Positions 17,053-25,132 of a stretch of 64,000 nucleotides of DNA are shown here, in pieces. The notes under the pieces are model-generated. The model did no database searches and was not told the DNA's origin. It was given only the letters and a program-made list of their open reading frames with translations. The DNA is from JAXMDC01 sp046349035 (lineage in GTDB: Bacteria > Pseudomonadota > Alphaproteobacteria > Rhizobiales > Kaistiaceae): contig JAXMDC010000004.1 in the NCBI GenBank assembly GCA_046349035.1, forward strand, positions 124,001 through 188,000, read 5' to 3'. Within the stretch, counting starts at the first letter, position 1, and each line of letters starts with the position of its first letter. The translations under genes and the position numbers were made by a program.

Positions 17053-17313
17053 GTGCCAGAACCCGCCCCCCAGCCCATCGAGCAACTCAGCTTTGAGAAG
17101 GCGTTGGCAGAACTCGAGACGATCGTGCAGCGGCTCGAACAGGGCAAGGTCGAGCTTGCCGAATCGATCGCCATCTACGAGCGGGGCGAAGCGCTGAAGA
17201 AGCACTGCGAAAAATTGCTCGCCGCCGCCGAAGCCCGCGTCGAGAAGATCCGCATCGGCGCCGACGGCAAAGCGGCCGCTGCCGAACCTCTGGATGGCGA
17301 ACCGCCGTTCTGA
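17053..17313 (+). CDS. xseB: Exodeoxyribonuclease VII small subunit
   Basis: The 86-residue helical protein matches XseB: LSFEKALAELETIVQRLE, GKVELAESIAIYERG and KKHCEKLLAAAEARVEKI. Several copies bind XseA to form the single-strand exonuclease VII. The GTG at 17053 has AGGG about eight bases upstream and gives the usual length; the frame's ATG at 17002 adds an unlikely extension. It precedes dxs by 14 bases; the xseB-dxs order is common across proteobacteria. Confidence 0.95.
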   Translation: MPEPAPQPIEQLSFEKALAELETIVQRLEQGKVELAESIAIYERGEALKKHCEKLLAAAEARVEKIRIGADGKAAAAEPLDGEPPF

Positions 17314-17327
17314 TCGAAGATCCTGTC

Positions 17328-19247
17328 GTGCCCCCGCTAACCCCCCTTCTCGACACCGTCACAACCCCGGCCGACCTGCGACAGTTACCGCAGTCGGCGC
17401 TGCTACAACTCGCCGCCGAGCTCCGCGCCGAGGTCGTCGACGCGGTATCGGAGACTGGCGGTCACCTCGGCGCCGGCCTGGGCGTGGTTGAACTAACTCT
17501 GGCCCTGCACTACGTCTTCGACACGCCGCGAGACCGCCTCATTTGGGACGTCGGACACCAAAGCTATCCGCACAAGATCCTGACGGGGCGCCGCCATCGC
17601 ATCCGCACGCTTCGGCAGGGCGGCGGTTTGTCCGGTTTCACCAAGCGTAGCGAAAGCGAGTTCGATCCGTTTGGTGCAGGGCATTCCTCCACCTCCATCT
17701 CGGCAGCTCTCGGCATGGCAGTGGCGCGCGACCTCACCGGCGCCTCCAACAACGTTGTGGCGGTGATTGGCGACGGCGCCATGTCCGCCGGCATGGCCTA
17801 CGAGGCGATGAACAATGCCGGCGCCCTCGGCTCTCGGCTAGTCGTCATTCTCAACGACAATGGCATGTCGATTTCGCCGGCCGTTGGCGCGATGTCCGCC
17901 TACCTGGCGCGTCTCTTCTCCGGGCGAGTCTATCGTCGTATCCGGACGGTTGCCAAACGGGTCGCCGCATTCCTGCCGAAATACCTGCGTGAGAAGGTGC
18001 GCCTCACAGAGGAGTTCGCGCGCAGCTTCTGGACCGGCGGCACCCTCTTCGAGGAGTTCGGCTTCTATTACATCGGACCGATCGACGGCCATAATCTCGA
18101 CCATCTGCTCCCCGTCCTGCGCAACGTGCGCGACGACGATGGGAAGCGCCCTTTCCTGATCCATGTCGTCACCCGTAAAGGCAAGGGCTACGAGCCGGCG
18201 GAGGCAGCGCCCGACCGGCTACACGGCGTCACCCGGTTCGACATCGCAACCGGACGCCAAGCCAAGACAATCGCATCTGCACCGGCTTACACAAGGGTGT
18301 TCGCGGACAGCTTGACGAAGCTCGCCGACAGCGACCCTAAGATTGTCGCGATTACCGCCGCCATGCTCTCGGGGACCGGCCTTGAGGCCTTCGCCCAGCG
18401 CTTCCCGACGCGCACCTTCGACGTCGGCATCGCTGAGCAGCACGCCGTGACCTTCGCCGCCGGTCTCGCCGCCGAGGGGCTCCGGCCTTTCGTCGCCATC
18501 TATTCGACCTTCCTGCAGCGAGCGTACGATCAGGTCATCCACGACGTGGCGATTCAGAAACTGCCGGTCCGTTTCGCGGTCGACCGGGCCGGCCTCGTCG
18601 GCGCCGACGGACCGACCCATGCCGGCGCCTACGACGTCGCCGCTCTGGCGCCGATTCCCGGCGTGGTGCTGATGGCGGCCGGTGACGAGGCCGAACTGGT
18701 GCACATGGTGACGACCGCCGCGGCCTATGACGAGGGGCCCATCTTTTTCCGCTACCCGCGCGGCGAAGGTCTGGGCACCCCTCTCCCCGAGAACGGCCAG
18801 GTGCTGGCGATCGGGAAAGGCCGCATTTTGCGCGAGGGAACGCGGGTCGCGCTCCTATCGTTCGGGGCAAGACTCGGCGACTGCCTCTCGGCCGCGGCCA
18901 CGCTCGACGGCCTCGGCCTTTCAACCACGGTCGCCGATGCCCGCTTCGCCAAGCCCCTCGACATCGATCTCACAGAGCGGCTCGTCCGCGACCACGAACT
19001 CCTGCTCACTGTTGAAGAGGGCGCCGCCGGAGGCTTCGGTTCGCTGGTCCTCGGCCATCTCTCGCGCGTCGGTCGTCTCGATGGCGGCGCCATCGTCCGC
19101 ACGCTTTGCCTGCCCGACCGCTATGTCGAACAAGATCGGCCGGAAGCTATGCTTGCCGCGAGCGGGCTTGATTCGGCCGGCATCGTGCGCTCTGTTCTGG
19201 CCGTTCTCGGCCGCGACAGCCGAACGTCCGGGGTTCTGACCGCGTGA
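17328..19247 (+). CDS. dxs: 1-deoxy-D-xylulose-5-phosphate synthase
   Basis: The 639-residue thiamine diphosphate enzyme has LRAEVVDAVSETGGHLGAGLG, the TPP motif GDGAMSAGMAYEAMNNAG, the catalytic Glu segment DVGIAEQHAVTFAAGLA, and a transketolase C-terminal domain. It condenses pyruvate and glyceraldehyde 3-phosphate, the first step of the MEP isoprenoid pathway, which feeds quinone, heme o/a and undecaprenyl synthesis. The start is GTG at 17328. Its stop overlaps the GTG start of the next small gene (GTGA at 19244-19247). Confidence 0.97.
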   Translation: MPPLTPLLDTVTTPADLRQLPQSALLQLAAELRAEVVDAVSETGGHLGAGLGVVELTLALHYVFDTPRDRLIWDVGHQSYPHKILTGRRHRIRTLRQGGGLSGFTKRSESEFDPFGAGHSSTSISAALGMAVARDLTGASNNVVAVIGDGAMSAGMAYEAMNNAGALGSRLVVILNDNGMSISPAVGAMSAYLARLFSGRVYRRIRTVAKRVAAFLPKYLREKVRLTEEFARSFWTGGTLFEEFGFYYIGPIDGHNLDHLLPVLRNVRDDDGKRPFLIHVVTRKGKGYEPAEAAPDRLHGVTRFDIATGRQAKTIASAPAYTRVFADSLTKLADSDPKIVAITAAMLSGTGLEAFAQRFPTRTFDVGIAEQHAVTFAAGLAAEGLRPFVAIYSTFLQRAYDQVIHDVAIQKLPVRFAVDRAGLVGADGPTHAGAYDVAALAPIPGVVLMAAGDEAELVHMVTTAAAYDEGPIFFRYPRGEGLGTPLPENGQVLAIGKGRILREGTRVALLSFGARLGDCLSAAATLDGLGLSTTVADARFAKPLDIDLTERLVRDHELLLTVEEGAAGGFGSLVLGHLSRVGRLDGGAIVRTLCLPDRYVEQDRPEAMLAASGLDSAGIVRSVLAVLGRDSRTSGVLTA

Positions 19248-19447
19248 AAGACTGGTTGCCTCATCAGTTTGCAGGCGAGACTGCGCGCCCGACGAAAATG
19301 GGGAGCCCGGTGGCCGGGCATGGCATCGCCGCGGCGACGACCCTGGCCATCCTCGCGCTTGTCGGCGGTATTGTCCTTTGGACGGAGTTCGGCGGCGCGG
19401 TTTTTTTCGACGCGCTAGCGGCCGGTCTGGTCAACTGCTTCTTCTGA
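19244..19447 (+). CDS. Small single-pass membrane protein between dxs and tlyA
   Basis: This 67-residue reading frame begins with GTG in a four-base overlap with the dxs stop and ends 21 bases before tlyA. The product is a charged N-terminus, one transmembrane helix (IAAATTLAILALVGGIVLW) and the tail GGAVFFDALAAGLVNCFF. I do not recognise a named family. The overlap with dxs, the absence of a competing frame on either strand and the tidy membrane topology favour a real gene. Its role is unknown. Confidence 0.6.
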   Translation: MKDWLPHQFAGETARPTKMGSPVAGHGIAAATTLAILALVGGIVLWTEFGGAVFFDALAAGLVNCFF

Positions 19448-19468
19448 TTGGCGCTTGAGGTTCCGCCA

Positions 19469-20209
19469 GTGGAGACGAGGCTGCGCTTGGACCAGGCGTT
19501 GGTCGTTCGCGGCCTTTACCAGACGCGATCGCGGGCTCGCGATGCCATTTTGCGGGGAACCGTGCGGGTCGACGGCGCGATCGAACAACGGCCCGGGCAA
19601 ATGGTTCCCTACGCGGCCGTCATCGCCGTCGACGATCCCGCCGCGGCTTACGTCTCGCGCAGTGCGCTTAAGCTAGCCGCCGCCATGGACCACTTCGGCC
19701 TTTCGGCGACAAGCGCCGTCGCTCTCGATATCGGCGCTTCAACCGGCGGCTTTACTCAGGTGCTGCTGGAGCGGGGAGCGAGCCGGGTCTACGCGATCGA
19801 CGTCGGGCATGCCCAACTCCATCCACGGGTTGCCAGCGACCCTCGCGTAAGCCGCCTTGACGACACCAACGCACGCGACCTCACTCCAACACTCGTCCCC
19901 GAGCCGATCGACGCCATCGTCGCAGACGTCAGTTTCATCTCCTTGCGTCTCGCGCTGCCACCGGCACTTGCGCTGGCAGCACCGCGTGCATGGCTCGTTG
20001 GTTTGATCAAGCCGCAGTTTGAAGTCGGCCGCGAGGGCGTCGGCAAGGGCGGTATCGTCCGCGACCAGGAACTGGCCCATGCCACCGCAAGCGCGATCGC
20101 CGAGTGGCTGGCCGGTCTCCCCGACTGGACGGTCTCGGGCCTTCTCCCCTCGCCCATCGTCGGCGGTGACGGCAACCTCGAGTATCTCGTAGGGGCGCGC
20201 CGTGACTGA
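19469..20209 (+). CDS. tlyA: TlyA family rRNA 2'-O-methyltransferase
   Basis: The N-terminal S4 RNA-binding domain (RLDQALVVRGLYQTRSRA, then RGTVRVDG) is followed by an FtsJ-like Rossmann methyltransferase with DIGASTGGFTQVLLERGA and YAIDVGHAQL, and LIKPQFEVGREGVGKGG near the end. TlyA enzymes 2'-O-methylate cytidines in 16S and/or 23S rRNA. I chose the GTG at 19469 (246 residues) because GAGG stands eight bases before it; a TTG at 19448 would add seven residues. Its end overlaps the rlmD start by eight bases. Confidence 0.93.
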   Translation: METRLRLDQALVVRGLYQTRSRARDAILRGTVRVDGAIEQRPGQMVPYAAVIAVDDPAAAYVSRSALKLAAAMDHFGLSATSAVALDIGASTGGFTQVLLERGASRVYAIDVGHAQLHPRVASDPRVSRLDDTNARDLTPTLVPEPIDAIVADVSFISLRLALPPALALAAPRAWLVGLIKPQFEVGREGVGKGGIVRDQELAHATASAIAEWLAGLPDWTVSGLLPSPIVGGDGNLEYLVGARRD

Positions 20210-21425
20210 GCAGGCGGTTATTCGTGACGTCGGCCACGCCGGCGACGGCGTCGCCGAAACCGAAGGCGGCCGCGTTTTCGTTCCCCTGACTTTGCCAGGC
20301 GAGCGGGTCGAATTCGAGCGCCAAGGCGAGCGGGGCACGCTCCTAACGGTTCTATCGCCGAGCGCAGAACGGCAGGAACCGCCATGCCGGCATTTCGGCG
20401 CATGCGGAGGCTGCGCCCTCCAGCACTGGCATCAACAGCCCTACCTCGCCTGGAAAAGCGAGCAGGTCGCTGCCGCCCTCGCCCAACGCGGTCTTGCCGC
20501 ACCGATCCGTCCGATCATCCCGGCCAACCCAGGCGACCGCCGCCGCACGGTGCTGACCGCACTGCGTCGCGTCGGCGGGGCGATTCTGGGGTTTGCGCGC
20601 CGCTCGTCGAACGAGGTTGTGGCCATAGAGGAATGTCCCGTCACGGCCCCGGCCATCGTGACTGCGTTTCCAACCATCAGGCAGATCGCCGCGACCGTCC
20701 TCGGTCCCGGCGAGAGGGCGCAGGTCGCGGTGACCCTCACCGATGTCGGTCTCGACGTCAGCATCGAGGCCGACCGCCTTGCCTCCGCCGATTCGGCGGC
20801 ATTGCTGCGCTTCGCCTCAGTTCCGTCGCTGGCCCGGCTCACCGTCGCAGGAGAGACAATCTTTCAAACGCGCGAACCTGTTCTTGCGGTCGGCCAGAGC
20901 TACCTCCACCCAGCCCCCGGCGGCTTTTTGCAGGCCACGGCGCCGGCCGAAGCGGCCCTCGCCGCAGCCGTTGACGAGGCGGCCGGCGAAAACGGACCCG
21001 TCGCAGACCTTTTCTGCGGTGTCGGCACCTTCACGCTGCGCCTAGCCAAGCGTACTCCAGTCCTCGCGATGGACTCCGACCCCGCGGCGCTGGCGGCCTT
21101 GCAGAAGGCGACGCACCGAGCGCGGGGAATCAAGGCGGTAACGGCGCGGCGCCGCGACCTAATGCGCAGCCCGCCGACGCCGACCGAGCTTCGCGGCTTC
21201 GCTGCAGTGGTGTTCGACCCGCCTCGCGCCGGCGCTCGACGCTTAGCCGAAGAACTTGCCCAGTCGACTGTCCCACGCATCGCCGCCGTATCGTGCAACC
21301 CGGCGACCTTCGCCCGCGACGCCCGCATCCTGGTTGACGGCGGCTACGCTCTGTCCTGGGTCCAACCCGTCGACCAGTTCCTCTTTTCGCCGCACATCGA
21401 GCTGGCAGCGGCGTTCCAGCGCTAG
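20202..21425 (+). CDS. rlmD: RlmD/RumA-type 23S rRNA (uracil-C5)-methyltransferase
   Basis: The 407-residue protein has an iron-sulfur cysteine cluster (CRHFGACGGCALQHW with a fourth Cys at CPVTAP), the SAM-binding motif DLFCGVGTFTLRLA, and the catalytic VVFDPPRAG and VSCNPATFARD. These define the TrmA/RumA family of m5U methyltransferases; assignment to position 1939 of 23S rRNA is by similarity. The N-terminal TRAM-like region is present (GHAGDGVAE). The start is GTG at 20202, inside the end of tlyA, so two rRNA modifiers are coupled. It converges with ribB, seven bases away. Confidence 0.88.
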   Translation: MTEQAVIRDVGHAGDGVAETEGGRVFVPLTLPGERVEFERQGERGTLLTVLSPSAERQEPPCRHFGACGGCALQHWHQQPYLAWKSEQVAAALAQRGLAAPIRPIIPANPGDRRRTVLTALRRVGGAILGFARRSSNEVVAIEECPVTAPAIVTAFPTIRQIAATVLGPGERAQVAVTLTDVGLDVSIEADRLASADSAALLRFASVPSLARLTVAGETIFQTREPVLAVGQSYLHPAPGGFLQATAPAEAALAAAVDEAAGENGPVADLFCGVGTFTLRLAKRTPVLAMDSDPAALAALQKATHRARGIKAVTARRRDLMRSPPTPTELRGFAAVVFDPPRAGARRLAEELAQSTVPRIAAVSCNPATFARDARILVDGGYALSWVQPVDQFLFSPHIELAAAFQR

Positions 21426-21432
21426 CCGCCGC

Positions 21433-22518
21433 TCAGCCATCGAGCTTCTCGGTCGCCTGGATGGCGATTCCGAATCCGTCGAGGCCGACATAGCGCCGCT
21501 CGCGATGAGCGAGGAGCCGGATCGAGGTCACGCCGAGATCCTTGAGGATCTGCGCGCCGAGACCGATCTCCCGCCACTCCTCCTCGCGGGCCGTCGGCGT
21601 TGCGTGCGCCGCGGCCCCGCGCCCGGGCGAAACGCCGGCGGCACCCTCGCGAAGATAAATAACGACGCCGCGTCCCTCTTTGCGAATGCGCTCCATCGAC
21701 TTCGCCAGGGAGCCGCCCTCGCCAAACACGTCCTCCGCCACCTGCTCGCGATGGAGGCGCGCAAGCACGCCCGAGCCGTCTCGGATATCGCCAACCACGA
21801 TGGCAAGGTGCTGCATCGGGTCGAAGGGCGTGCGGTAGGAGATCGCCGTTGCCGGTCCTGCTGCGGTCGTCAGAGTGAACTCGTCGACCCGCTCGACCAG
21901 CCGCTCCCGTCGCTGGCGCCACGAGATGATGTCGGCCACCGAGACGATTGGGAATCGCCAGGTGTCCGCGAAGTCGGTCACCTGGCTCCCGCGCATCACC
22001 GTACCGTCGTCATTGACGAGTTCGCAGATAGCCGCGACAGGAGGGAGGTTGGTCAGCCGGCAGAGGTCGACCGCCGCCTCGGTATGACCCGAGCGAATGA
22101 GCACGCCGCCTTCGCGAGCGATCAGCGGGAAAACGTGACCTGGCCGAACGAAATCGCCGGCAGCGGCGGCAGGGTCCGCCAGCGCCTTGATCGTGTTAGC
22201 TCGTTCCTCTGCGGAAATGCCGCTCGTCAGTCCCCGCCGGTAGTCGATCGAGATCGTGAAGGCGGTGCCATGCGGCGCATCGTTCTCGGCAACCATCGGC
22301 GTGAGATTGAGCCGCTGCGCCAAGTCGGCGGGAATCGGAGCGCAGACGATGCCGGACGTGTGCCGGACAATCAGCGCCAGCTTGTCCGGCGTTGCATGCA
22401 CGCCGGCGACGATCAGGTCCGCTTCGTTCTCTCGGTCGGCATCGTCGGTGACGATGACGATCTGGCCCTGCTCGAACGCACGCAGGGCGTAGGCAACGCG
22501 CTCGATCGCGTCCTTCAT
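21433..22518 (-). CDS. ribB: 3,4-dihydroxy-2-butanone-4-phosphate synthase with decayed GTP cyclohydrolase II-like domain
   Basis: Residues 1 to about 205 form an intact RibB domain (DDADRENEADLIVAG, PIPADLAQRLNLTPM, DYRRGLTSGISAEERA, RPGHVFPLIAREGGVLIRSGHTEAAVDL). It makes the four-carbon riboflavin precursor from ribulose 5-phosphate. The C-terminal 150 residues align with RibA by pattern (GDI, LARLHREQVAEDVFG, EGRGVVIYLREG, DLGVTSIRLLAH). However, the three zinc-binding Cys expected after the LHRE position are missing, so GTP cyclohydrolase II activity is unlikely from this gene. It is 18 bases downstream of aroC on the same strand. Confidence 0.92.
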   Translation of the reverse strand: MKDAIERVAYALRAFEQGQIVIVTDDADRENEADLIVAGVHATPDKLALIVRHTSGIVCAPIPADLAQRLNLTPMVAENDAPHGTAFTISIDYRRGLTSGISAEERANTIKALADPAAAAGDFVRPGHVFPLIAREGGVLIRSGHTEAAVDLCRLTNLPPVAAICELVNDDGTVMRGSQVTDFADTWRFPIVSVADIISWRQRRERLVERVDEFTLTTAAGPATAISYRTPFDPMQHLAIVVGDIRDGSGVLARLHREQVAEDVFGEGGSLAKSMERIRKEGRGVVIYLREGAAGVSPGRGAAAHATPTAREEEWREIGLGAQILKDLGVTSIRLLAHRERRYVGLDGFGIAIQATEKLDG

Positions 22519-22536
22519 GGTCTGTCCAACTCCAAC

Positions 22537-23625
22537 TCAGCCGTTTTGCGCTCGATGGCGCAGGAAGTGGTCGGCCAACACAATGGCCAGCATTGCCTCG
22601 CCGATCGGAACGGCCCTGATCCCGACGCAAGGATCGTGGCGGCCCTTGGTGGCAACATCCACCTCCTCGCCGGACCGCGTCACCGTCCGCCGCGGGGCCA
22701 GGATCGAGGATGTCGGCTTGACCGCAAATCGCGCGACAATCGGTTGCCCGGTGGAGATGCCACCGAGAATGCCGCCCGCATGGTTCGAAAGGAAATGGGG
22801 CAGGCCGCCCTCGCCAATCCGCATCTCGTCAGCGTTTTCCTCGCCGCTGAGGCTAGCAGCGGCAAAGCCCGCACCGATCTCCACCCCCTTAACGGCGTTG
22901 ATCGACATCAGCGCCCCGGCGATGTCCTGGTCGAGCTTGCCATAGATCGGAGCGCCCCACCCGGCCGGCGCCCCCCTTGCCTCGACCTCGATCACCGCGC
23001 CCACCGAAGAGCCTCGCTTGCGCACGTCGTCCAGATAGTCGGCCCAGCGCTCGGCCGTGGCCTTGTCGGGGGAGAAGAACGGGTTGCGCTCGACCTCCTC
23101 CCAATCCCAGTTGGCACGATCGACCTGATGCGGACCGATCTGAACCAGCGCGCCGCGAATCGCAACGCCGGGGATGACCTTGCGCGCAACCCCACCGGCC
23201 GCCACGCGGCAAGCCGTCTCCCGCGCCGACGCACGCCCACTGCCTCGCCAATCGCGAATCCCGTATTTGGCGTCATAGGTGAAATCGGCATGGCCCGGGC
23301 GGTAGCGGTCCTTGATCTCGTCGTAGTCCTTGGACCGCTGGTCGACGTTGTCGATGACCAGCGCGATCGGCGTTCCCGTCGTCAGATGCCGATCGCTACC
23401 CTCTTCCGGCATGACCCCGGAAAGGATGCGAACGCGATCCGGCTCGCGACGCTGCGTCGTGAACCGCGACTGGCCTGGGCGCCGCTTATCGAGAAAGGCC
23501 TGAATGTCCGCTTCCGCCAGCGCGATCCGCGGCGGGCAGCCGTCGACGACGCAGCCGATAGTCGGACCGTGACTCTCCCCGAAAGTCGTGACGCGGAAGA
23601 GATGACCGATGGTGTTGTGCGACAT
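22537..23625 (-). CDS. aroC: Chorismate synthase
   Basis: The 362-residue protein has the AroC signatures: GESHGPTIGCVVDGCPP, RPGQSRFTTQRREPD, GHADFTYDAKYGIRDWRGSGRASARET, and GGISTGQPIVARFAVKPT near the C-terminus. It uses reduced FMN to eliminate phosphate from EPSP and form chorismate. It heads a two-gene unit with ribB; as RibB makes a flavin precursor and AroC needs reduced flavin, the pairing is metabolically sensible. The leader above it holds inverted repeats described separately. Confidence 0.97.
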   Translation of the reverse strand: MSHNTIGHLFRVTTFGESHGPTIGCVVDGCPPRIALAEADIQAFLDKRRPGQSRFTTQRREPDRVRILSGVMPEEGSDRHLTTGTPIALVIDNVDQRSKDYDEIKDRYRPGHADFTYDAKYGIRDWRGSGRASARETACRVAAGGVARKVIPGVAIRGALVQIGPHQVDRANWDWEEVERNPFFSPDKATAERWADYLDDVRKRGSSVGAVIEVEARGAPAGWGAPIYGKLDQDIAGALMSINAVKGVEIGAGFAAASLSGEENADEMRIGEGGLPHFLSNHAGGILGGISTGQPIVARFAVKPTSSILAPRRTVTRSGEEVDVATKGRHDPCVGIRAVPIGEAMLAIVLADHFLRHRAQNG

Positions 23626-23644
23626 GCGGCCGGGCCATTGGCGA

Positions 23645-23740
23645 GGTGGCGCTTCTTAAGCGCCTCCCGCCGGACGGTCAAACTTCCGCCGCCTTACCCG
23701 AGAGATTGGCAGCGGCCGGCGTCTCTCCGGCAGAGCCGCT
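23645..23740 (-). promoter_or_regulatory. aroC leader region with inverted repeats
   Basis: On the minus strand, upstream of aroC, there is a perfect 7-bp inverted repeat with a three-base loop (23648-23664). Further upstream is a segment in which AGAG (23726-23723) can pair either with CTCT just before it (23735-23732) or with CTCTC after it (23704-23700). Alternative pairings of this sort occur in leader attenuators, but no T run or known riboswitch core is present. I list it as structure only. Confidence 0.25.
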
Positions 23741-23808
23741 GCTGCGCTGCAATATGCCCCTCCCCCCGGGCGCCTTGTGGTTCGCTGCGGGGCGACTATC
23801 CTGTGTCC

Positions 23809-24162
23809 ATGCGCGCATTCGTCATCGCCGTCTTCGGATTCCTGGCCCTGACCGCTTCAGCCGGGGCACAGACCCTCTTTGCCCCGCCAGTCTCCTATCC
23901 GACTGACCGCAGCTGGATCACCGCAGTCGATCAGCAACGACGTCTGCTTTACCTCAACGATGGAAAAACATTTCGGCTCGGTCCCACGATCGACCTTCGC
24001 AAGCTGCAGGTTGGCATGCAGGCCCGCGTCGCCTACGAGGTGCTGGGCGGAGAGCCAGTAGCCTTTGCCATTGTCGCCGGGTTTTACCCGCTGGAGCCGC
24101 CCGAAGGCCCGAGCCTGCAGGACATCTTCGAACGGCGGCGTCTACGGCGGCTTGGCAACTAA
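23809..24162 (+). CDS. Small exported protein, DUF1344-like
   Basis: The 117-residue product has a clear signal peptide (FVIAVFGFLALTASAGAQ). A short beta-rich domain follows, with ITAVDQQRRLLYLNDGKTFRLG, then IDLRKLQVGMQARVAYEV, the pattern of the DUF1344 family of small periplasmic proteins. The same frame is open far upstream, but that part is antisense to aroC and ribB; the ATG at 23809 starts the signal peptide. Its TAA stop overlaps the fabI stop (CTAA at 24159-24162 read on both strands). Function unknown. Confidence 0.75.
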   Translation: MRAFVIAVFGFLALTASAGAQTLFAPPVSYPTDRSWITAVDQQRRLLYLNDGKTFRLGPTIDLRKLQVGMQARVAYEVLGGEPVAFAIVAGFYPLEPPEGPSLQDIFERRRLRRLGN

Positions 24163-24989
24163 GACCCGCCGCCTTCCATCACCTTGGTGATGTCGGGCGC
24201 GTCTGGGTTTTTCATCCCGATGATGTGGTAGCCAGCATCTACGTGATGGATCTCGCCGGTCACTGCCTGGGCTAGATCTGACAAGAGGTAAACCGCCGCG
24301 TTGCCGACCTCCTCAGTCGACACGGTGCGCCGCAGCGGCGTGTTCAACTCGTTCCACCTCAGAATGTAGCGGAAGTCGCCAATACCGGAGGCGGCAAGCG
24401 TCTTGATCGGACCGGCGGAAATGGCGTTTACGCGTATCTGCCGCGGGCCGAGATCGGCGGCAAGGTAACGCACGCTTGCCTCAAGCGCGGCTTTGGCTAC
24501 CCCCATCACATTGTAGTGCGGCATCCACTTCTCGGCACCGTAGTAGGTGAGCGTCAGGATGGAGCCGCCTGGACGCATCAACGGCTCGGCGCGCCTAGCG
24601 ATGGCGGCCAGGGAATAGACCGAAACCAGCATCGTGTTGCTGAAATTGTCCGCGGTCGTGTCGAGATAGCGCCCGGTAAGCTCGTTCTTGTCCGAGAAGG
24701 CGATAGCGTGAACCACGAAATCGAGCCCGCCCCACCTCCTCTGCAGTTCGGCGAATGCCGCGTCCAGCGTCGCCGGGTCGCTGACGTCGCAATGCCCGAT
24801 CACCGTCCCGCCTATCTCGGCGGCTAGCGGTTCAACGCGCTTCTTCAGGGCGTCCCCCTGAAACGTGAAGGCCAGCTCAGCGCCATGATCGTGGCAAGCG
24901 CGGGCAATCCCCCAGGCCAGCGAGCGATTGTTCGCCAAGCCCATGATGAGGCCTCGCTTGCCCGCCATCAGCCGCGATCCGTCCGCCAT
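24159..24989 (-). CDS. fabI: Enoyl-[acyl-carrier-protein] reductase (NADH), FabI
   Basis: The 276-residue short-chain dehydrogenase has the FabI-specific nucleotide motif GLANNRSLAWGIA, AIAFSDKNELTGRYLDTT, the catalytic Tyr-x6-Lys in HYNVMGVAKAAL, and NAISAGPIKTLAASGI. It catalyses the last reductive step of each fatty acid elongation round. The ATG at 24989 is preferred to a GTG six codons upstream. It follows glycerate kinase on the same strand after 143 bases and probably has its own promoter there. It converges on the DUF1344-like gene with overlapping stops. Confidence 0.96.
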   Translation of the reverse strand: MADGSRLMAGKRGLIMGLANNRSLAWGIARACHDHGAELAFTFQGDALKKRVEPLAAEIGGTVIGHCDVSDPATLDAAFAELQRRWGGLDFVVHAIAFSDKNELTGRYLDTTADNFSNTMLVSVYSLAAIARRAEPLMRPGGSILTLTYYGAEKWMPHYNVMGVAKAALEASVRYLAADLGPRQIRVNAISAGPIKTLAASGIGDFRYILRWNELNTPLRRTVSTEEVGNAAVYLLSDLAQAVTGEIHHVDAGYHIIGMKNPDAPDITKVMEGGGS

Positions 24990-25132
24990 CCGCCCAGTCC
25001 TAACCACTTGGGAAGTGCCGGCGAGCTATTGCACGCGGCCTGCCAGCCTTCAAGGCGCGCTACCGGCACAGAGCCAAAAGGCTTAACGGCGATGCTTTTC
25101 GGCACCTTCCGGCCGTGCCGATCCCGTTTGGC

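Noticed and set aside
15970..17205. A 411-codon minus-strand frame opposite the deacetylase gene
   Set aside because: It lies over a gene with complete catalytic motifs on the other strand and shows no family features.
23695..23740. Resemblance to a glycine riboswitch in the aroC leader (GGAGAG and CTCTCGGG elements)
   Set aside because: The central conserved core of the glycine aptamer is missing and the loop is too short; the downstream gene is not related to glycine.
21256..24162. A 968-codon open frame on the plus strand through ribB and aroC, ending in the DUF1344-like gene
   Set aside because: The part before 23809 is antisense to two well-supported enzymes and has no recognisable domain; high GC keeps the antisense frame open. 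Only the last 117 codons, starting at a signal peptide, look coding.
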